DNA of 64,000 nt, from NCBI GenBank assembly GCA_020747015.1, contig JAGTJM010000030.1:186001-250000 (forward strand), read 5' to 3'. Below are positions 34,329 through 45,690 of this stretch, in pieces. The notes below the pieces were generated by a model that saw only the letters and a list, made by a program, of their open reading frames with translations, was not told the origin of the DNA and ran no database searches. A program made the translations under genes and the position numbers. The first letter of the stretch is position 1; every line of letters begins with the position of its first letter. Origin of the DNA: Pyrenochaeta sp. MPI-SDFR-AT-0127. Its lineage: Eukaryota > Ascomycota > Dothideomycetes > Pleosporales > Cucurbitariaceae.

Positions 34329-37295
34329 ATGTGGGTAGGATGGGTGTGGTGTGCCCGTCGAGTCGTGCGGCACAATGTAAAGACGCCACGGAGATTGCTG
34401 TCGACGCAGGCTCTGCCTCAAACGGATATACTGTCCAGAGTTACTAGAAATATTGGCATCATCGCTCATATCGATGCGGTGAGTAGAAAAGTTTCATGAA
34501 TGATTAGTTGCTAAATGTAGCAGGGAAAAACGACAACGACTGAGCGCATGCTCTATTACAGCGGATACACCAGACGAATAGGAGGTAAGCATCCATTATT
34601 CCCTGGCACGGACAGTTTCTCTTGAAGTTGTCCATTATCTATTTAAACATACTTCCCGGTCGCTCTCTTGTCCTGCTTGACCTAGATTAAATTATCAGGT
34701 CATGATTTGCTCTTGAAATCTCCCGTCATTCCGTCTTCGCTGAATGTATATTCCATCGAAGCTCTGTCATTCTTACATTCACGTTCCTGATCGACTATCA
34801 ATACCATGCTTCAAAGCAATACTAAGACTTTCACAGACGTCGATGAAGGCTCAACAGTAACTGACTTCCTTCCCGCGGAACGAGCACGTGGAATTACTAT
34901 CCAATCTGCAGCCATCACGTTTCACTGGCCACCACTACCTCCAGATGCTAAACTTGCAAACCAGCTCTTACATCTACCTCCATCTTTTGATCACACACTT
35001 CGATCCTCGATTCCTCACAACGTCAATCTCATAGATACGCCTGGCCACGCAGACTTCACATTTGAAGTTCTCCGTTCTTTACGTGTCTTAGATGGCGCAG
35101 TATGTATCCTTGATGGCGTTGCTGGCGTCGAGGCCCAAACAGAAAAGGTGTGGACACAAGCTGGTCACTACCATATTCCGAGGATCATATTCATCAACAA
35201 GCTCGACCGCACTGGTGCTGCATTTTCTCGAACAGTGAAAGAAATCGGCGTCAGACTTCATGGCTGGCCAGCGGTTTGCCAGATTCCATGGTGGCAGGGC
35301 GTTAATGGAGAGTTTGTCGGTGTTGGTGACCTTATCAATCTACGAGGTATGCTGTGGCGGACTGGCGGTGATGGGAGAGATCTCCAGGCTTTTAGTCTCC
35401 CAGAGCTCAGCGAGACTGATCACCAGTTCGCCGAGGAGATCAAGGCTGCAAGGATAGCTCTTGTCGAAATATTGAGTGAGCACGACGATGTTATGGTCGA
35501 ACAATTCCTTGAGCATAATGAGGATCATCTGGCTATACCTGGGATTCAGATTGTGCAGTCACTTCGCCGTGTTGTACTGCAAACGCCTCAAATCATCATA
35601 CCAGTCTTTGCAGGAGCCAGCTTCCGCAATATTGGTGTGCAGCCTCTACTGGATGCAGTAGTCGATTTACTGCCATCTCCACTTGAACGACCGGACCCTG
35701 AAATTAGCATTTCGAGTCGGAGTAGCACACTTTCTACACTTCTAAGCGCAAGTGGCACAGCGAAGACCACCAAGCTGACACGTAAGCAGCAGCAAGGACA
35801 AAGTACAGAAGAGCTGGCTGTTGCGGAGGCAAAAAATCTGACTGCTTGCGCACTTGCCTTCAAGGTTGTGAATGATCCAAAACGCGGTGTCCTAGTGTAC
35901 GTTCGCGTATACTCGGGCTCTATCGACCGGGGCGCTACACTATATAATACGAATCTGGCTGTGGCTGAGCGTGCACCGCGACTTCTCAAGATGTACGCCA
36001 GTGATGCTGTGGAAGTCGACAGCATCTCAGCCGGTCAGATTGGTGTCATCACAGGTCTGAAACACGCACGCACGGGAGATACTCTCATCGTGTATAGAGG
36101 TCTGCAAATGAAGGGTACGCCATCAGGAGGCCTAAACACTCTACAGCTCAGGCCAATCAACGTACCACCGCCAGTCTTCTTTACAAGCATCGAACCACAT
36201 AGCTTGAGCGAACAAAAACACGTCCAAGAAAGCTTGGGTATTCTGCTTCGAGAAGATCCAAGTCTGCATTTATCGATCGATGAAGAGTCTGGGCAAACAC
36301 ACCTTGCTGGCATGGGCGACTTGCATCTGGAAATTGCTCGCGATCGGCTGCTCAATGACTTCAAAGCCAAAGCGCGCATCGGAAAGATCGAGATCGGATA
36401 CCGGGAGACGATCACAGCATCCACCGTGCCATTCACGTTTAATCTTGACAAGCTTATTGCCGGTAAACAGGCAAAAGCCAGTATCACCGCTGCAGTAGAG
36501 CCTATCGACGATGGCAACGTGGTCATGAGTTCGCATGAGAAAGTAGAGATTGAAGATGGCGCCTTCGAAACAACATATAAGCTCCCTGACAACAATACGC
36601 TCCACATCTCGCATCCAAATCTGTCGCGCCACGACTCCGCCTCCCACAAAAACCACATTCCGCCTCACCTCAGCTTACCGGGCATCTTACACTCCATACA
36701 AGCCGGCGTCTCAGCAGCACTCGCGCGTAGCCCGTTCAATGGCTTTCCCGTGGCCAACACAAGCGTCGCCATTGTGCTAGACGCGCAAGCGCATCTTTTC
36801 CCTGATTCGACACCGACTGCAATCTCTATGGCTGCACGCGCTGCAGTGGGCAGCAGCCTTCGAAGCTCATGTGATGCAGCGCCAGCAGCGCTGATGGAGC
36901 CTGTCATGATGGTGACAATTTTCGTTAATGAAGGTTCTCTCGGAGCCGTGGTCCAAGACATATCTTCTTCCAGAGGCGGACAAGTGTTGTCTCTCGATGG
37001 CTCTGACTCGCCCACATCGACCAGTTCAAATGATGAGATGTTGCGCATTGATCCAAACCTGATCTACACTCCACCCGATCCCTTTGCTTCTGGTACCGGG
37101 GACATGGCGTCGGGGCTTGCAAACAGCCAGAGGCAGATTGTGGCCCGAGTCCCGTTGAAAGAAATGGTAGGCTATTTGAACCATTTGCGAGCACTGACAG
37201 GTGGGAGGGGTACGTTTGTCATGACTGTTGACGGCTTTGAGAAGATGGGTAGTCAACGACAAAAGGAGGTTTTGGATGCCATGCGGGAATTCTGA
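34329..37295 (+). CDS. MEF2: Mitochondrial elongation factor G2 (ribosome-recycling GTPase)
   Basis: Mitochondrial EF-G-like GTPase that, with the recycling factor, splits mitochondrial ribosomes after termination. Exons 34329-34478, 34524-34584 and 34837-37295 give 889 aa. The basic, Trp/Arg-rich N-terminus (WCARRVVRHNVKTPRR) fits a mitochondrial presequence. G1 AHIDAGKTTTTE is built across intron 1 (residues 47-58), G2 is RARGITIQSA, G3 DTPGHADF (about 137-144) and G4 NKLD (about 191). Downstream lie domain II, HLAGMGDLHLEIARDRL of domain III and the C-terminal domains IV-V. Intron 2 is long (252 nt) for this window. A long insertion between NKLD and domain II (LSASGTAKTTKLTRKQQQG) and in domain IV is characteristic of fungal Mef2 rather than Mef1. 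Confidence 0.92.
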
Positions 37296-37767
37296 TACTG
37301 ATGCTTGTGACGATAGATTGTAAGATACGCTTTTGTAATATATCAAGACGTTGAAGGAATTGTATTCGATGCCACCACTTGACCACTCTTCGAAGAAGAT
37401 AACATCCAGTGAATGCTAATATCGCTGGCTTCAAAGAAGGAAAACTCGGATGTCGTAGCAGAGTGACAGTGAAAGTGACTTATTAAAACATCCCATTTCA
37501 ATTTCACTCCACTCACAGCCTCGACAAAGCCAAACACCCTCACACATAGCCCGATCAAGCACCACCAACGAACCTTTGCGTGCAAAACAAAACAAGTGCA
37601 TCCAATCAAGTCTTTCACACAACAACCTGCCACCCCACACATTCTCCGCAACGCGCCATAAACCCGTCCAACCAACTCCAGACTACCAGGCGCCAGTCGG
37701 TTCCTCCAAGTTTGTACCAAGCGCTCGCACCACCTTACGATATCACGTATCACACCGGGACCCAACG
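37296..37767. other. Intergenic, about 0.5 kb
   Basis: 3' flank of MEF2 and promoter/5' UTR of the small membrane-protein gene. No other feature seen. Confidence 0.5.
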
Positions 37768-37959
37768 ATGAAGTACTCCCACGCTATAATCCTGACAATC
37801 ATCCTCGTCGTCGTCTTCTGCGTGTTCTTCGGGTGGTGCCTCTACAACAGCTGCAGCCGTGCAATCAACGCCGAGTTCCAGGAACCGACGGAGCACAAAG
37901 ACATTGAAGCGCAGGTTGCTGCTGCTTCTGGTAGTCGAGGAGGGAGTGGGAAGGCGTGA
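37768..37959 (+). CDS. Small single-pass membrane protein, unknown
   Basis: A 63-residue protein from an ATG at 37768. Residues 6-27 (AIILTIILVVVFCVFFGWCLYN) are one strongly hydrophobic segment, followed by a short hydrophilic tail (INAEFQEPTEHKD). I do not recognise it. The clear signal-anchor pattern and the in-frame stop support a real gene. The next gene downstream starts with a similar anchor but a much longer tail. Confidence 0.6.
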   Translation: MKYSHAIILTIILVVVFCVFFGWCLYNSCSRAINAEFQEPTEHKDIEAQVAAASGSRGGSGKA

Positions 37960-38505
37960 GGAGGAGAAGAAGGTGAAGACGGGGGAGGCGAGAGGGCCAA
38001 ATACGATGTTCACGAATTGGGGTAGATCGAGAGTGTACAAATAAAACAGGTGTGAAGCCAACTGGTGTGTGTATGATAGGATACGATGGGGTTTTTTGAG
38101 TAGGGTTGAGATGGCTGTGGAACAATTGATGTGAGAACAAACAACACGACGGTATTACACAGGTTTGTGCTTGAGCTTGTGAACCAGGGCGAACCTGGGG
38201 GAGGAAAAGATTCCGAATTGATGCTGCGCGAGGCATCCAATTCATTGGCTAGCGGAGAAGAAATTTGATATCATCATTGCATACGAAATCTATTAGGCCA
38301 GAAACGTGCAATGAGTGTAGGATGGAGGTCGCACACAATCGCAGGTGTTTGCTACATTGCTAGTCTTAGACAAACTTACCACTACTACATACATCGAGCT
38401 CTTGTTCAAATATAGTCTCAAGGCCGAGTACGTCGTACAACTCCCCCTCTATATTTAATCTAGATCCCACTTTTGTCTACCTGCCTATTCTCAAGGTCAC
38501 CCAAT
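37960..38505. other. Intergenic, 0.5 kb
   Basis: Spacer between two plus-strand genes for membrane-anchored proteins. No coding region is supported. Confidence 0.5.
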
Positions 38506-39609
38506 ATGGTCAGCACGAGTGTCATTGTTGCCTTTATCTTTGCAGCCATATTAGGCGCCACGCTTATCTGGCTCGCCCTCTTCTGCGTCCATCGATATAT
38601 CCACTTAAGCTGTTTAGAGCTTGATCGTTGGTTTGACTTGATTGCTTCACGACAGCCCGAGGCCAATACCTGCTACTATGATAGAGATATTGGGTGGGAC
38701 GGGCATACGAAGTTGAGATCGAGGTCCTCGAAGAGGGAGAGGGGAGGAGGCCGGAGTGAGCATGCGAAGTTTCGAAAACGATACCCGGCTCAAGATATAG
38801 AGAGCTTGCAAAGCAAAGATGCAGAGGCGAAGTGGCTGGGGCAAAGAGGTGGAAAGAAAGCAAAACTAATATTACCAACGAGCGTACCTGTGCAAGGTCA
38901 GTGGCAAGAGCAGCAAATCTATCCGTCTTTGGGATGGCAGGGATATGCACTTGGATGTGGTGAGGTGGTGAATCCACAGCCTATACTATACCCAAAAACC
39001 ACTGTTGAAGGCGCTGCGCCGTTGCCGCCATCCCTTGCGATACCAGCAGTCATTCTACAACAGCAGACTTTTCCGCAGATGGCGATGGCGATGCCAGAAC
39101 CAGCTCATCAACGGTCTCGATATCATGAGCCATATGCTGAGACGTGTTCGGATACCTCGAAGGACAATCGGCCAATGAAGCCAGCTGCGAAGTCTGAGCA
39201 TCGTTTTCCACGCGAACGCCGGGTGAATGAAGTTGACTACATCCACATTTGCGACGAATATCCATCTATAGTCAAGGAAGGATTGAAGAAGTCAGCTTCA
39301 GCAACTCTGTCTTCCTCATCATGCTCTACCGATGCCTCTGGTAGTACACTAGAGATGCCTCGAGCAACAATTCCGCAGGCCACGCGTCGTTTCGCCGACA
39401 CCGTGCCGTTTCAATTGCCGGACTATCCGCACCTCGTAAGTCGAGCTAGATATGCGCCGACATCGTATCCTCGGCAGTGGATGGGTCGAGGTACAGGAGG
39501 TCGAGCAGCGAATGCAGGAGTAAGGTATGCACCCTTCACGGGGATGAGCAGGCAAGTGGATCTACACGCGAATAGCAGGCGTCAGGCACCGAGTAATGCA
39601 GCTCCTTGA
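38506..39609 (+). CDS. Unknown membrane-anchored protein with disordered tail
   Basis: 367 aa from the ATG at 38506 (MVSTSVIVAFIFAAILGATL). Residues 4-26 form a single signal-anchor helix. The rest is hydrophilic, with an Arg/Lys-rich stretch soon after the membrane (KLRSRSSKRERGGGR) and Ser/Pro-rich segments, and has no domain I recognise. The stop at 39609 may not be the true end: a GTAAGG donor occurs at about 39521 and a long open exon-like stretch follows from about 39687, so the last 30 residues are uncertain. Confidence 0.65.
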   Translation: MVSTSVIVAFIFAAILGATLIWLALFCVHRYIHLSCLELDRWFDLIASRQPEANTCYYDRDIGWDGHTKLRSRSSKRERGGGRSEHAKFRKRYPAQDIESLQSKDAEAKWLGQRGGKKAKLILPTSVPVQGQWQEQQIYPSLGWQGYALGCGEVVNPQPILYPKTTVEGAAPLPPSLAIPAVILQQQTFPQMAMAMPEPAHQRSRYHEPYAETCSDTSKDNRPMKPAAKSEHRFPRERRVNEVDYIHICDEYPSIVKEGLKKSASATLSSSSCSTDASGSTLEMPRATIPQATRRFADTVPFQLPDYPHLVSRARYAPTSYPRQWMGRGTGGRAANAGVRYAPFTGMSRQVDLHANSRRQAPSNAAP

Positions 39610-39686
39610 TTTCTGCAGACACACATACATAGGATAGCTTGTGCTGTTGTCCTATTCTACTGATGTGAAGAAATACATGCTGACTG

Positions 39687-40389
39687 GTGCGAACCCTAGG
39701 TATTGATGCGTCGAGATCGCGAATCTTTGGGAGGCGCGGCCAGCAGACATGGAGTCCAAGGTGCACTGACTTCAACGTGGATTGGTATTCGGAGTCTATT
39801 GATGAGGTGCGCGCGAAGAAAATAGAAGTGCTTGGGTCGCAGCACAAAGCCAGGGAGCAAGATGTCTACCGGAACCTCGCGGATACAAATGTCAACAACG
39901 ATGACAAGGACAGACTTCGGACAGAAGAAAAGCCATCGAAGAGACAGTCGCCCAAGTCCCAGCAAATTCCACGATTCAATCCAATGCCGGTGCCGATTGT
40001 CGAAGAGCCTCTTACTCCTGGCTCTGGTACGCCACCAAGCATAACTGGGCTGTCATCAAGATTAGATGGGAATTTCTATTCGCAAGTACCAGTTGCGCCA
40101 GTATCGCCCCTTGTGGCTGTGCAGAGACCCGTCATGTCGACGTGGTCCTCTGTGTCGAGCCTGCACGGGGGTAAGGCAGCTTCAGGAGGCAGGGAGTGTG
40201 GTTAAGCTAGACAAAGGACGTAAGCTGCATGATAGTGCCCTCGCAAGTCTCGCAGCCATGAGCTTCAGCGAGTTGCATGATGCCTATAAAGTTAATCGAG
40301 CACGTAGAAGGGCTCAAAGTAGCATTGAATCTTGCAGTTGTATTTGTTGGCAATATTATTCCTTGCATTGTACTGCCAGTGTGAGATAG
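39687..40389 (+). CDS. Exon-like coding segment, possibly 3' exons of the preceding gene
   Basis: An open stretch without a good ATG (the frame opens with GTG) encodes a polar Pro/Ser-rich sequence (PRFNPMPVPIVEEPLTPGSG). A clear intron (GTAAGG donor at about 40171, acceptor CTAG at 40208) joins it to a second stretch (LHDSALASLAAMSFSELHDAY) ending at 40389. The lack of a start and the CTGAC plus CCCTAG acceptor signals near 39685-39704 suggest that it continues the gene at 38506. The exact junction could not be fixed. Function unknown. Confidence 0.5.
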
Positions 40390-41362
40390 GCGAGAGTGAT
40401 GTAAGCACAGAAAGCTGCGCACAGGTGTTTAGACATGATACATGCTCTATTGTTAGCCAGGAGGGTACTCTTGGTAGCGTTGACCAACGTTTGAGAAGAG
40501 TGGAGCTCTCATTGAAGATCACACGGGCGAAGGCTTTGTAGGCAGTGCATCGTGCAAGCTGACACCTGGATGTCACAGCCGTCTCCACAGCGCGAGCGCA
40601 TTCGTACGCGTATCTTGTACGTGGATGGAGTGGGAATCTCCGCGGTCTGGCTAAAGGAAGATTGTTAGTTCGAATGCGGGCTTTTCAGAGAACCGAAGCA
40701 CGGTAGCGGCGGAATTGGGTTTCCGAGCACAAGCTGAATTGCGTTCCCTTGTTGCGTCCAGAGGCTGACGAGAGAAGTGTGGTGTGGAAGGACGTGTTTC
40801 CGGGCGAATGAGCAGACGCGACCAGCGCCCCTATGCGCGAGGTGGGAAGAGATGGCGATGTCGGTCGGTCGGTCAGTCGGTCATGGGCGGTGCTGATAAT
40901 CAGCTGGGCGCACGTACTTCGCAAGAAGGTCTGTTCCAGGGGGTTGTGCTTGCGAGGGACGAAAAAACGGTTTGGTACTTAGTCACCGTCGCAATTTGCC
41001 CCCAAGACGGGTGTTTTCAATACGGCTATGCTGTTTTGGCGCCACCGTCATGGCTGTTTCAGGAAAGGTCACTCCCCAAATACGCAACGTCCCAGGTCCA
41101 CTTTCCCGCGACCCTTGACTGGGCTGAACCCAAGCCTGTTGGTGAATTGCGCGTTGCCCTGGATTGGAGCAAGCATTGGAGAGAATCTCGTACCGCCCGT
41201 CCGCTACCCACCATCCCGTGCCCGACAGTATACATACAGGTGATTGCCTCGCCTTTCGCATGGTCACTCATTACACCAGCCTTCCACATCCAGTATTACG
41301 TTACCGTCGCAGACCCTACTCCATGTCGGACCTGCGTCACCAGGCCCCCTGCGATCTTCCCC
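40390..41362. other. Intergenic, about 1 kb, with a CGGT microsatellite
   Basis: Upstream region of the GT69 gene. The GT69 frame stays open upstream to about 40784, but this stretch has no conserved content and the ATG at 41363 begins the recognisable protein. A short (CGGT)n run lies at about 40860-40884. Confidence 0.5.
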
Positions 41363-43022
41363 ATGTCTAAGTTAACGAGACGCTCAACCCACGAGTATGA
41401 GCTGCTGCCGCGGGCGTCTTTCGACACTGACGACTCGTTCAACCCTCGCCGCACGTCGTCGAAGCCGTCATGGCTCAATCGTTTGAGCAGCCGGCTGCCT
41501 GGGGTTGACAAGCTGTCGGACCGCGCAATTTACACACACTACGTTACACCGCGGCGGCGCAAGCGATCGGTGCTTCGTCTGATATACTGGACTGTTTTCT
41601 CGGTGCCGTACATTTTGGTTTTTCTTGTGCTCTTCGCCGGTATTTTCTTCCCGAGTTACACGGTGCGCCCTGCGCACTACACAGAGCTTCGCCAGCGAGC
41701 CTTGAAGCACACCAGCCCGGGTCGAGCAAACCCCTACCGCGAAAAGGTCTTTATAGCAGCTGCACTATCCGAAGAGAAGGGCCATTTGACGTCTGGAGGA
41801 TGGGGTCGATCGGTGCTTCAACTGGTAGATTTGCTGGGCCCTGAGAATGTTCATCTGAGCGTGTACGAGGACAACGCCGACCCAGAGACGAAGCAGTCCT
41901 TGATCGAGTTTCGGCGCAATGCCACATGTGCGTTCTGTCTACCATCCAAAGTATGCCAGTGCTGACCAAACAGGCAATGCCACAATCGTATACGATGATC
42001 TCGACCTCAGTACGCTGCCCCGCATCACTCTACCGACGGGAGAGACACGTCTCAAAAGAATTACATTCCTTGCTGAGGTCCGCAACCGAGCGCTTGCCCC
42101 GATCGACTCCACCGGTGTCCGGTTTGACAAGATATTGTACCTCAATGACGTCAACTTTGACCCTATCGAGGCAGCTCAGCTTCTCTTCGCGACGAACGTA
42201 GACTCGACGGGCCGAGCCAACTATGGAGCAGCATGCGCTGTAGACTTCATCATGCCTTTCAAATTCTACGATCGTTTTGCTACGCGCGACCTCGATGGCC
42301 ACATAACTGGGCTTCCATTCTTTCCGTGGTTCACTAGTGCCGGTACCGCCACAAGCAGGAACGATGTCATTGCAGGGAAAGATGCTGTCCGAGTGCGTAG
42401 CTGCTGGGGTGGCATGGTCGCCTTCCAGGCGAAATGGTTCCAGGACCAGTCAATTTTGGGCCGTGAGTCGAAATCGGTTTCCTCCACTCCCCAGGGTACA
42501 TCACCCGATCCTCGTATGGCCCCAATACGGTTTCGATATGATACAGATACCTTTTGGGAATCTTCCGAGTGCTGTCTTGTAAACGCAGACTTACAGTATC
42601 GACGCACCGGACAGGGCATGCCTGCAGAGTCCGGGATCTATCTAAACCCTTTCATTCGTGTTGCGTATGACGAGACTACCTTGGCCTGGCTTTCCATCAT
42701 TCGTCGCCCCGAAAAGCTTTATTCGCTCATTCACGACATCTTGAACTACTTTGTCGGCTTCCCAGAGCCGCAAGTGCGACTCGGTGAAGAACCTGGAGAA
42801 GTCGTCACAGACACAGTCTGGCAATACGATGACCCAGCCAAGGGTTTTGCATGGAATGCTACTCAGACTGACTTGCAAGGTCACTACGCACAAGTCACAA
42901 GGATAGCGGAACCAGGCAGCTTCTGCGGATCGAGAAATCTTCTCGTCATCAATGAGAAGCCTGAGCATGGTCCTGGCAAATGGAGCAAGATTTGGCCACC
43001 AAGACCCCCAACACGTCGATGA
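41363..43022 (+). CDS. GT69-family mannosyltransferase (CAP59/CMT1 type)
   Basis: Probable Golgi alpha-1,3-mannosyltransferase of the Cryptococcus Cap59/Cmt1 family, acting on cell-surface glycans. Exons 41363-41927 and 41974-43022 give 537 aa. The intron has a CTGAC branch site and joins FRRNATC to NATIVYDD. Topology is type II: a cytosolic N-terminus with a basic patch (VTPRRRKRSVLR), a TM helix at about 70-96 and a lumenal catalytic domain. Family blocks are KRITFLAEVRNRALAPI, the acidic motif ILYLNDVNFDPIEAAQLL, AACAVDFIMPFKFYDRFATRD, the Cys/Trp motif SCWGGMVAF, and the C-terminal ESSECCLVNADL with NPFIRVAY. Substrate and product are not deducible. Confidence 0.9.
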
Positions 43023-43706
43023 TCATGTTGCTACGAAATCTTTTTGAACGGCTCCTTTGTCGATTTCTTTCTTGTCCTTTTATTTTTCCCTTCGGGCATA
43101 GCGTTGGCGTTCCGGAAGGCATCAGCTTTCACACTTTTCCTATGTCTCTGTAAACCTCCACGGCTCTATAGCAAATGATGGGCGAGTGAACATGTTTCTA
43201 AACTGAAAATACGGTAGAAGGACGCGTATTGCTCGAACTGATCAGAGTAAAGATTTTAATTCGTCTCCATGAAAGAAACAAAGAGTAGACTTATTTTCAC
43301 TCATAGCGCATAGGACATTAATAAACTTCTTTGATGAGATATTGTGCCCATTAAAGTGACCGCACGCATTGCTATTTTCCCTCCAACTCAATACCGACCG
43401 AATTGAAAGATAAGGGCGAAACGTTTTGGGTCGAAGAGTCAGATACTGACCAATAGTGACGTGCATAACTCAGCCTTATCGCCAAGGCGCTAGCTCTGAG
43501 CTGCAAGCTAGCCATCAAGGTGTGCCATGCCTCAAGTCGACAACGCGTCTTCTGACCAGACACTCTAGTGAGGCGATACGTCCTTCAAAAACTAATTGTC
43601 ACCCGCTTTGTGTCTATTGATCATCATATCACATTTACTAGCCTTGTTGCTTTGGATTCTGAAAGAGCGTGGCTGCAGGACGTCACGGAAGGAAAAGCGG
43701 GTAAAT
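43023..43706. other. Intergenic, 0.7 kb
   Basis: Contains the GT69 3' flank and the ZRT3-like promoter. No other feature was seen. Confidence 0.5.
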
Positions 43707-45449
43707 ATGGTCCTCGACAATGATACAAGGGGATGGATAATGGCGGTCGTGAGCGGCATAGGTATGTAGGACGGCAATGTGCATGAAATGAGTATTTTGA
43801 AAGGATATTGGCTAACGGGATGAAATAGCATGCACCTTCGGAGGTAATGATGTCCATTCGGCGCCTTTTTGGAAATTTTGCTACCAGGGAATTCCAAAAG
43901 CTAATCGAGCACAGCATCGATAATATGCGTCGACCTCATTATTCGCCAGTTTCCTGGAAAGAAGAATTTCAAAATTGAAGACAGCAATGCGTTTCTGTCA
44001 ACCGGGTTGAGTCTTTCTTTTGGAGTCATGGTGTGTTACCTTGTCACAGCTATCGCCTTGTGATTTTATGTCAGCTGACTTGATTACCAGATCTTCTCGT
44101 CACTATACAGCATGCTTCCATCAGCTAAGAATTACTTAACAAAAGGTGGTTTGACACCAAAAGCAGCGACGCTGACATTAATTGGGTGTTTCTTGGTCGG
44201 TGCCCTTGGGATATCAGTCTTATCCAGCTTCCTGCACAAGTATATTCCACACACCGTTGTTGACTGCGACCACGAACACGGAGACGAAGAGGAGGGTAAA
44301 GTCGAAGATGAAGAGGCGGGTCACTCACACCAACCAATGCGGGATTCAACAAGAGGTTTGCCACTGGCTGATGGAGTGCATGACGTTGATACACACCGCT
44401 CGTATGGGACAAGCAACGAAAACAACCCTGGACTACCCGCCCAAAGGCCCTCGCTGCATACTTCGATTTCGTCAAAAGTTACACAGCTTGTCACCGGCGC
44501 GAAGAAGCTTTGCGATGAAACTGGCCAGTGCTATGGGTACTCGGATACTTGCGGGACGGAGTGCTTTAAGAACGTGCTGCAAACTCGCCCACAACGGTTA
44601 CATTCTACAAAGTCGACCGGCAACTTAGCCTCTGCAAGGCCATCAGGAATAAACAGGATTCAAACAACGCAAGGCGCTCATGAACGTCGAGCCCAGCTTG
44701 AAGATGTCGATGAGACAACACCATTAGTACCTACACTGTCTGGACCAACCACCTTGGAAAGCTCAACTGCCAGCCTGCCTTCCGCGAATGGGCACAAATC
44801 CAGTACCGACAACGAACACGCACCTCTCCACAAGCACAGCCGCACCTCATCAACTTCATCCGCAACCTCACACGACTCGCACGACTCTCACATCCACCCT
44901 CAACACAGCCATGACCACGCCCACGCAGCACAACAACACCACCACCACGTCCCAACCAATGTGTTTCTCTCCATCGGTCTCCAAACCAGTACTGCAATCG
45001 CGCTCCACAAAATACCAGAAGGCTTCATCACCTATGCAACCAACCACGCAAACCCCACCTTGGGGTTTTCCATCTTCCTGGCCCTCTTTATCCACAACAT
45101 CACCGAGGGCTTCGCCATGGCCCTGCCACTCTATCTCGCCATCAACAGCAGATGGAAAGCAATGTTCTGGTCCGCGCTGCTAGGCGGCGTAAGCCAACCG
45201 TTGGGTGCCGGCGTCGCAGCGCTGTGGTTCAGACTGGCTGGGAGAGGCAAGGGCAACGGAGAGGTAGAGGATGGGCCAGGAGATGTCGTGTATGGATGTA
45301 TGTTTGCGGTCACGGCGGGGATCATGGCCATGGTTAGTCTGCAATTGTTGGGTGAGAGTCTTGATTTGACGCATTCGCGACGGTTGTGCTTTTTCAGTGC
45401 ATTTGCAGGCATGGGCATTCTGGGTCTGAGTAGTGCGCTCACAGCGTAA
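43707..45449 (+). CDS. ZRT3: Zrt3-like ZIP zinc transporter
   Basis: ZIP-family transporter; yeast Zrt3 releases stored zinc from the vacuole into the cytosol. Exons 43707-43761, 43829-43843, 43915-44030 and 44091-45449 close in frame to 514 aa. The second exon is only 15 nt. Start MVLDNDTRGWIMAVVSGI; then FPGKKNFKIEDSNAFLSTG, characteristic of Zrt3, and SLYSMLPSAK. A long cytosolic loop is rich in Ser, acidic residues and His (HDHAHAAQQHHHH), a likely zinc-sensing region. The metal-site helices follow: ALHKIPEGFITY and FIHNITEGFAMALPLYL. The gene is convergent with SNX41 (242 bp between stop codons). Confidence 0.93.
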
Positions 45450-45690
45450 ATAGTCATGAGTATTGGAAAGCTGGAGGAATGGAAATTAGACTGGGGTGGT
45501 GGAGTTAGTTGTAAATTTTTGTACAAATGCAGACATGACAATCGATTCGGCATGTGTGAAGACTCTATCGTAATTTGATAGTTATTGTTGTTGAATTACT
45601 TCTGCGTAATTCATGGTGCGGTGCAAGTTTCCGCTGCAATCCGCGTATACGAATATTCCATCGAAGTTTATAGCCATTACCCTCCACGTA

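Noticed and set aside
40640..40690. AGTTCGAATGC box suggesting a tRNA
   Set aside because: The T-stem halves do not pair and no cloverleaf can be drawn.
40784..41362. N-terminal extension of the GT69 protein in the same open frame
   Set aside because: The stretch begins with a non-ATG codon, is not conserved in character, and the protein has a normal type II topology from the ATG at 41363.
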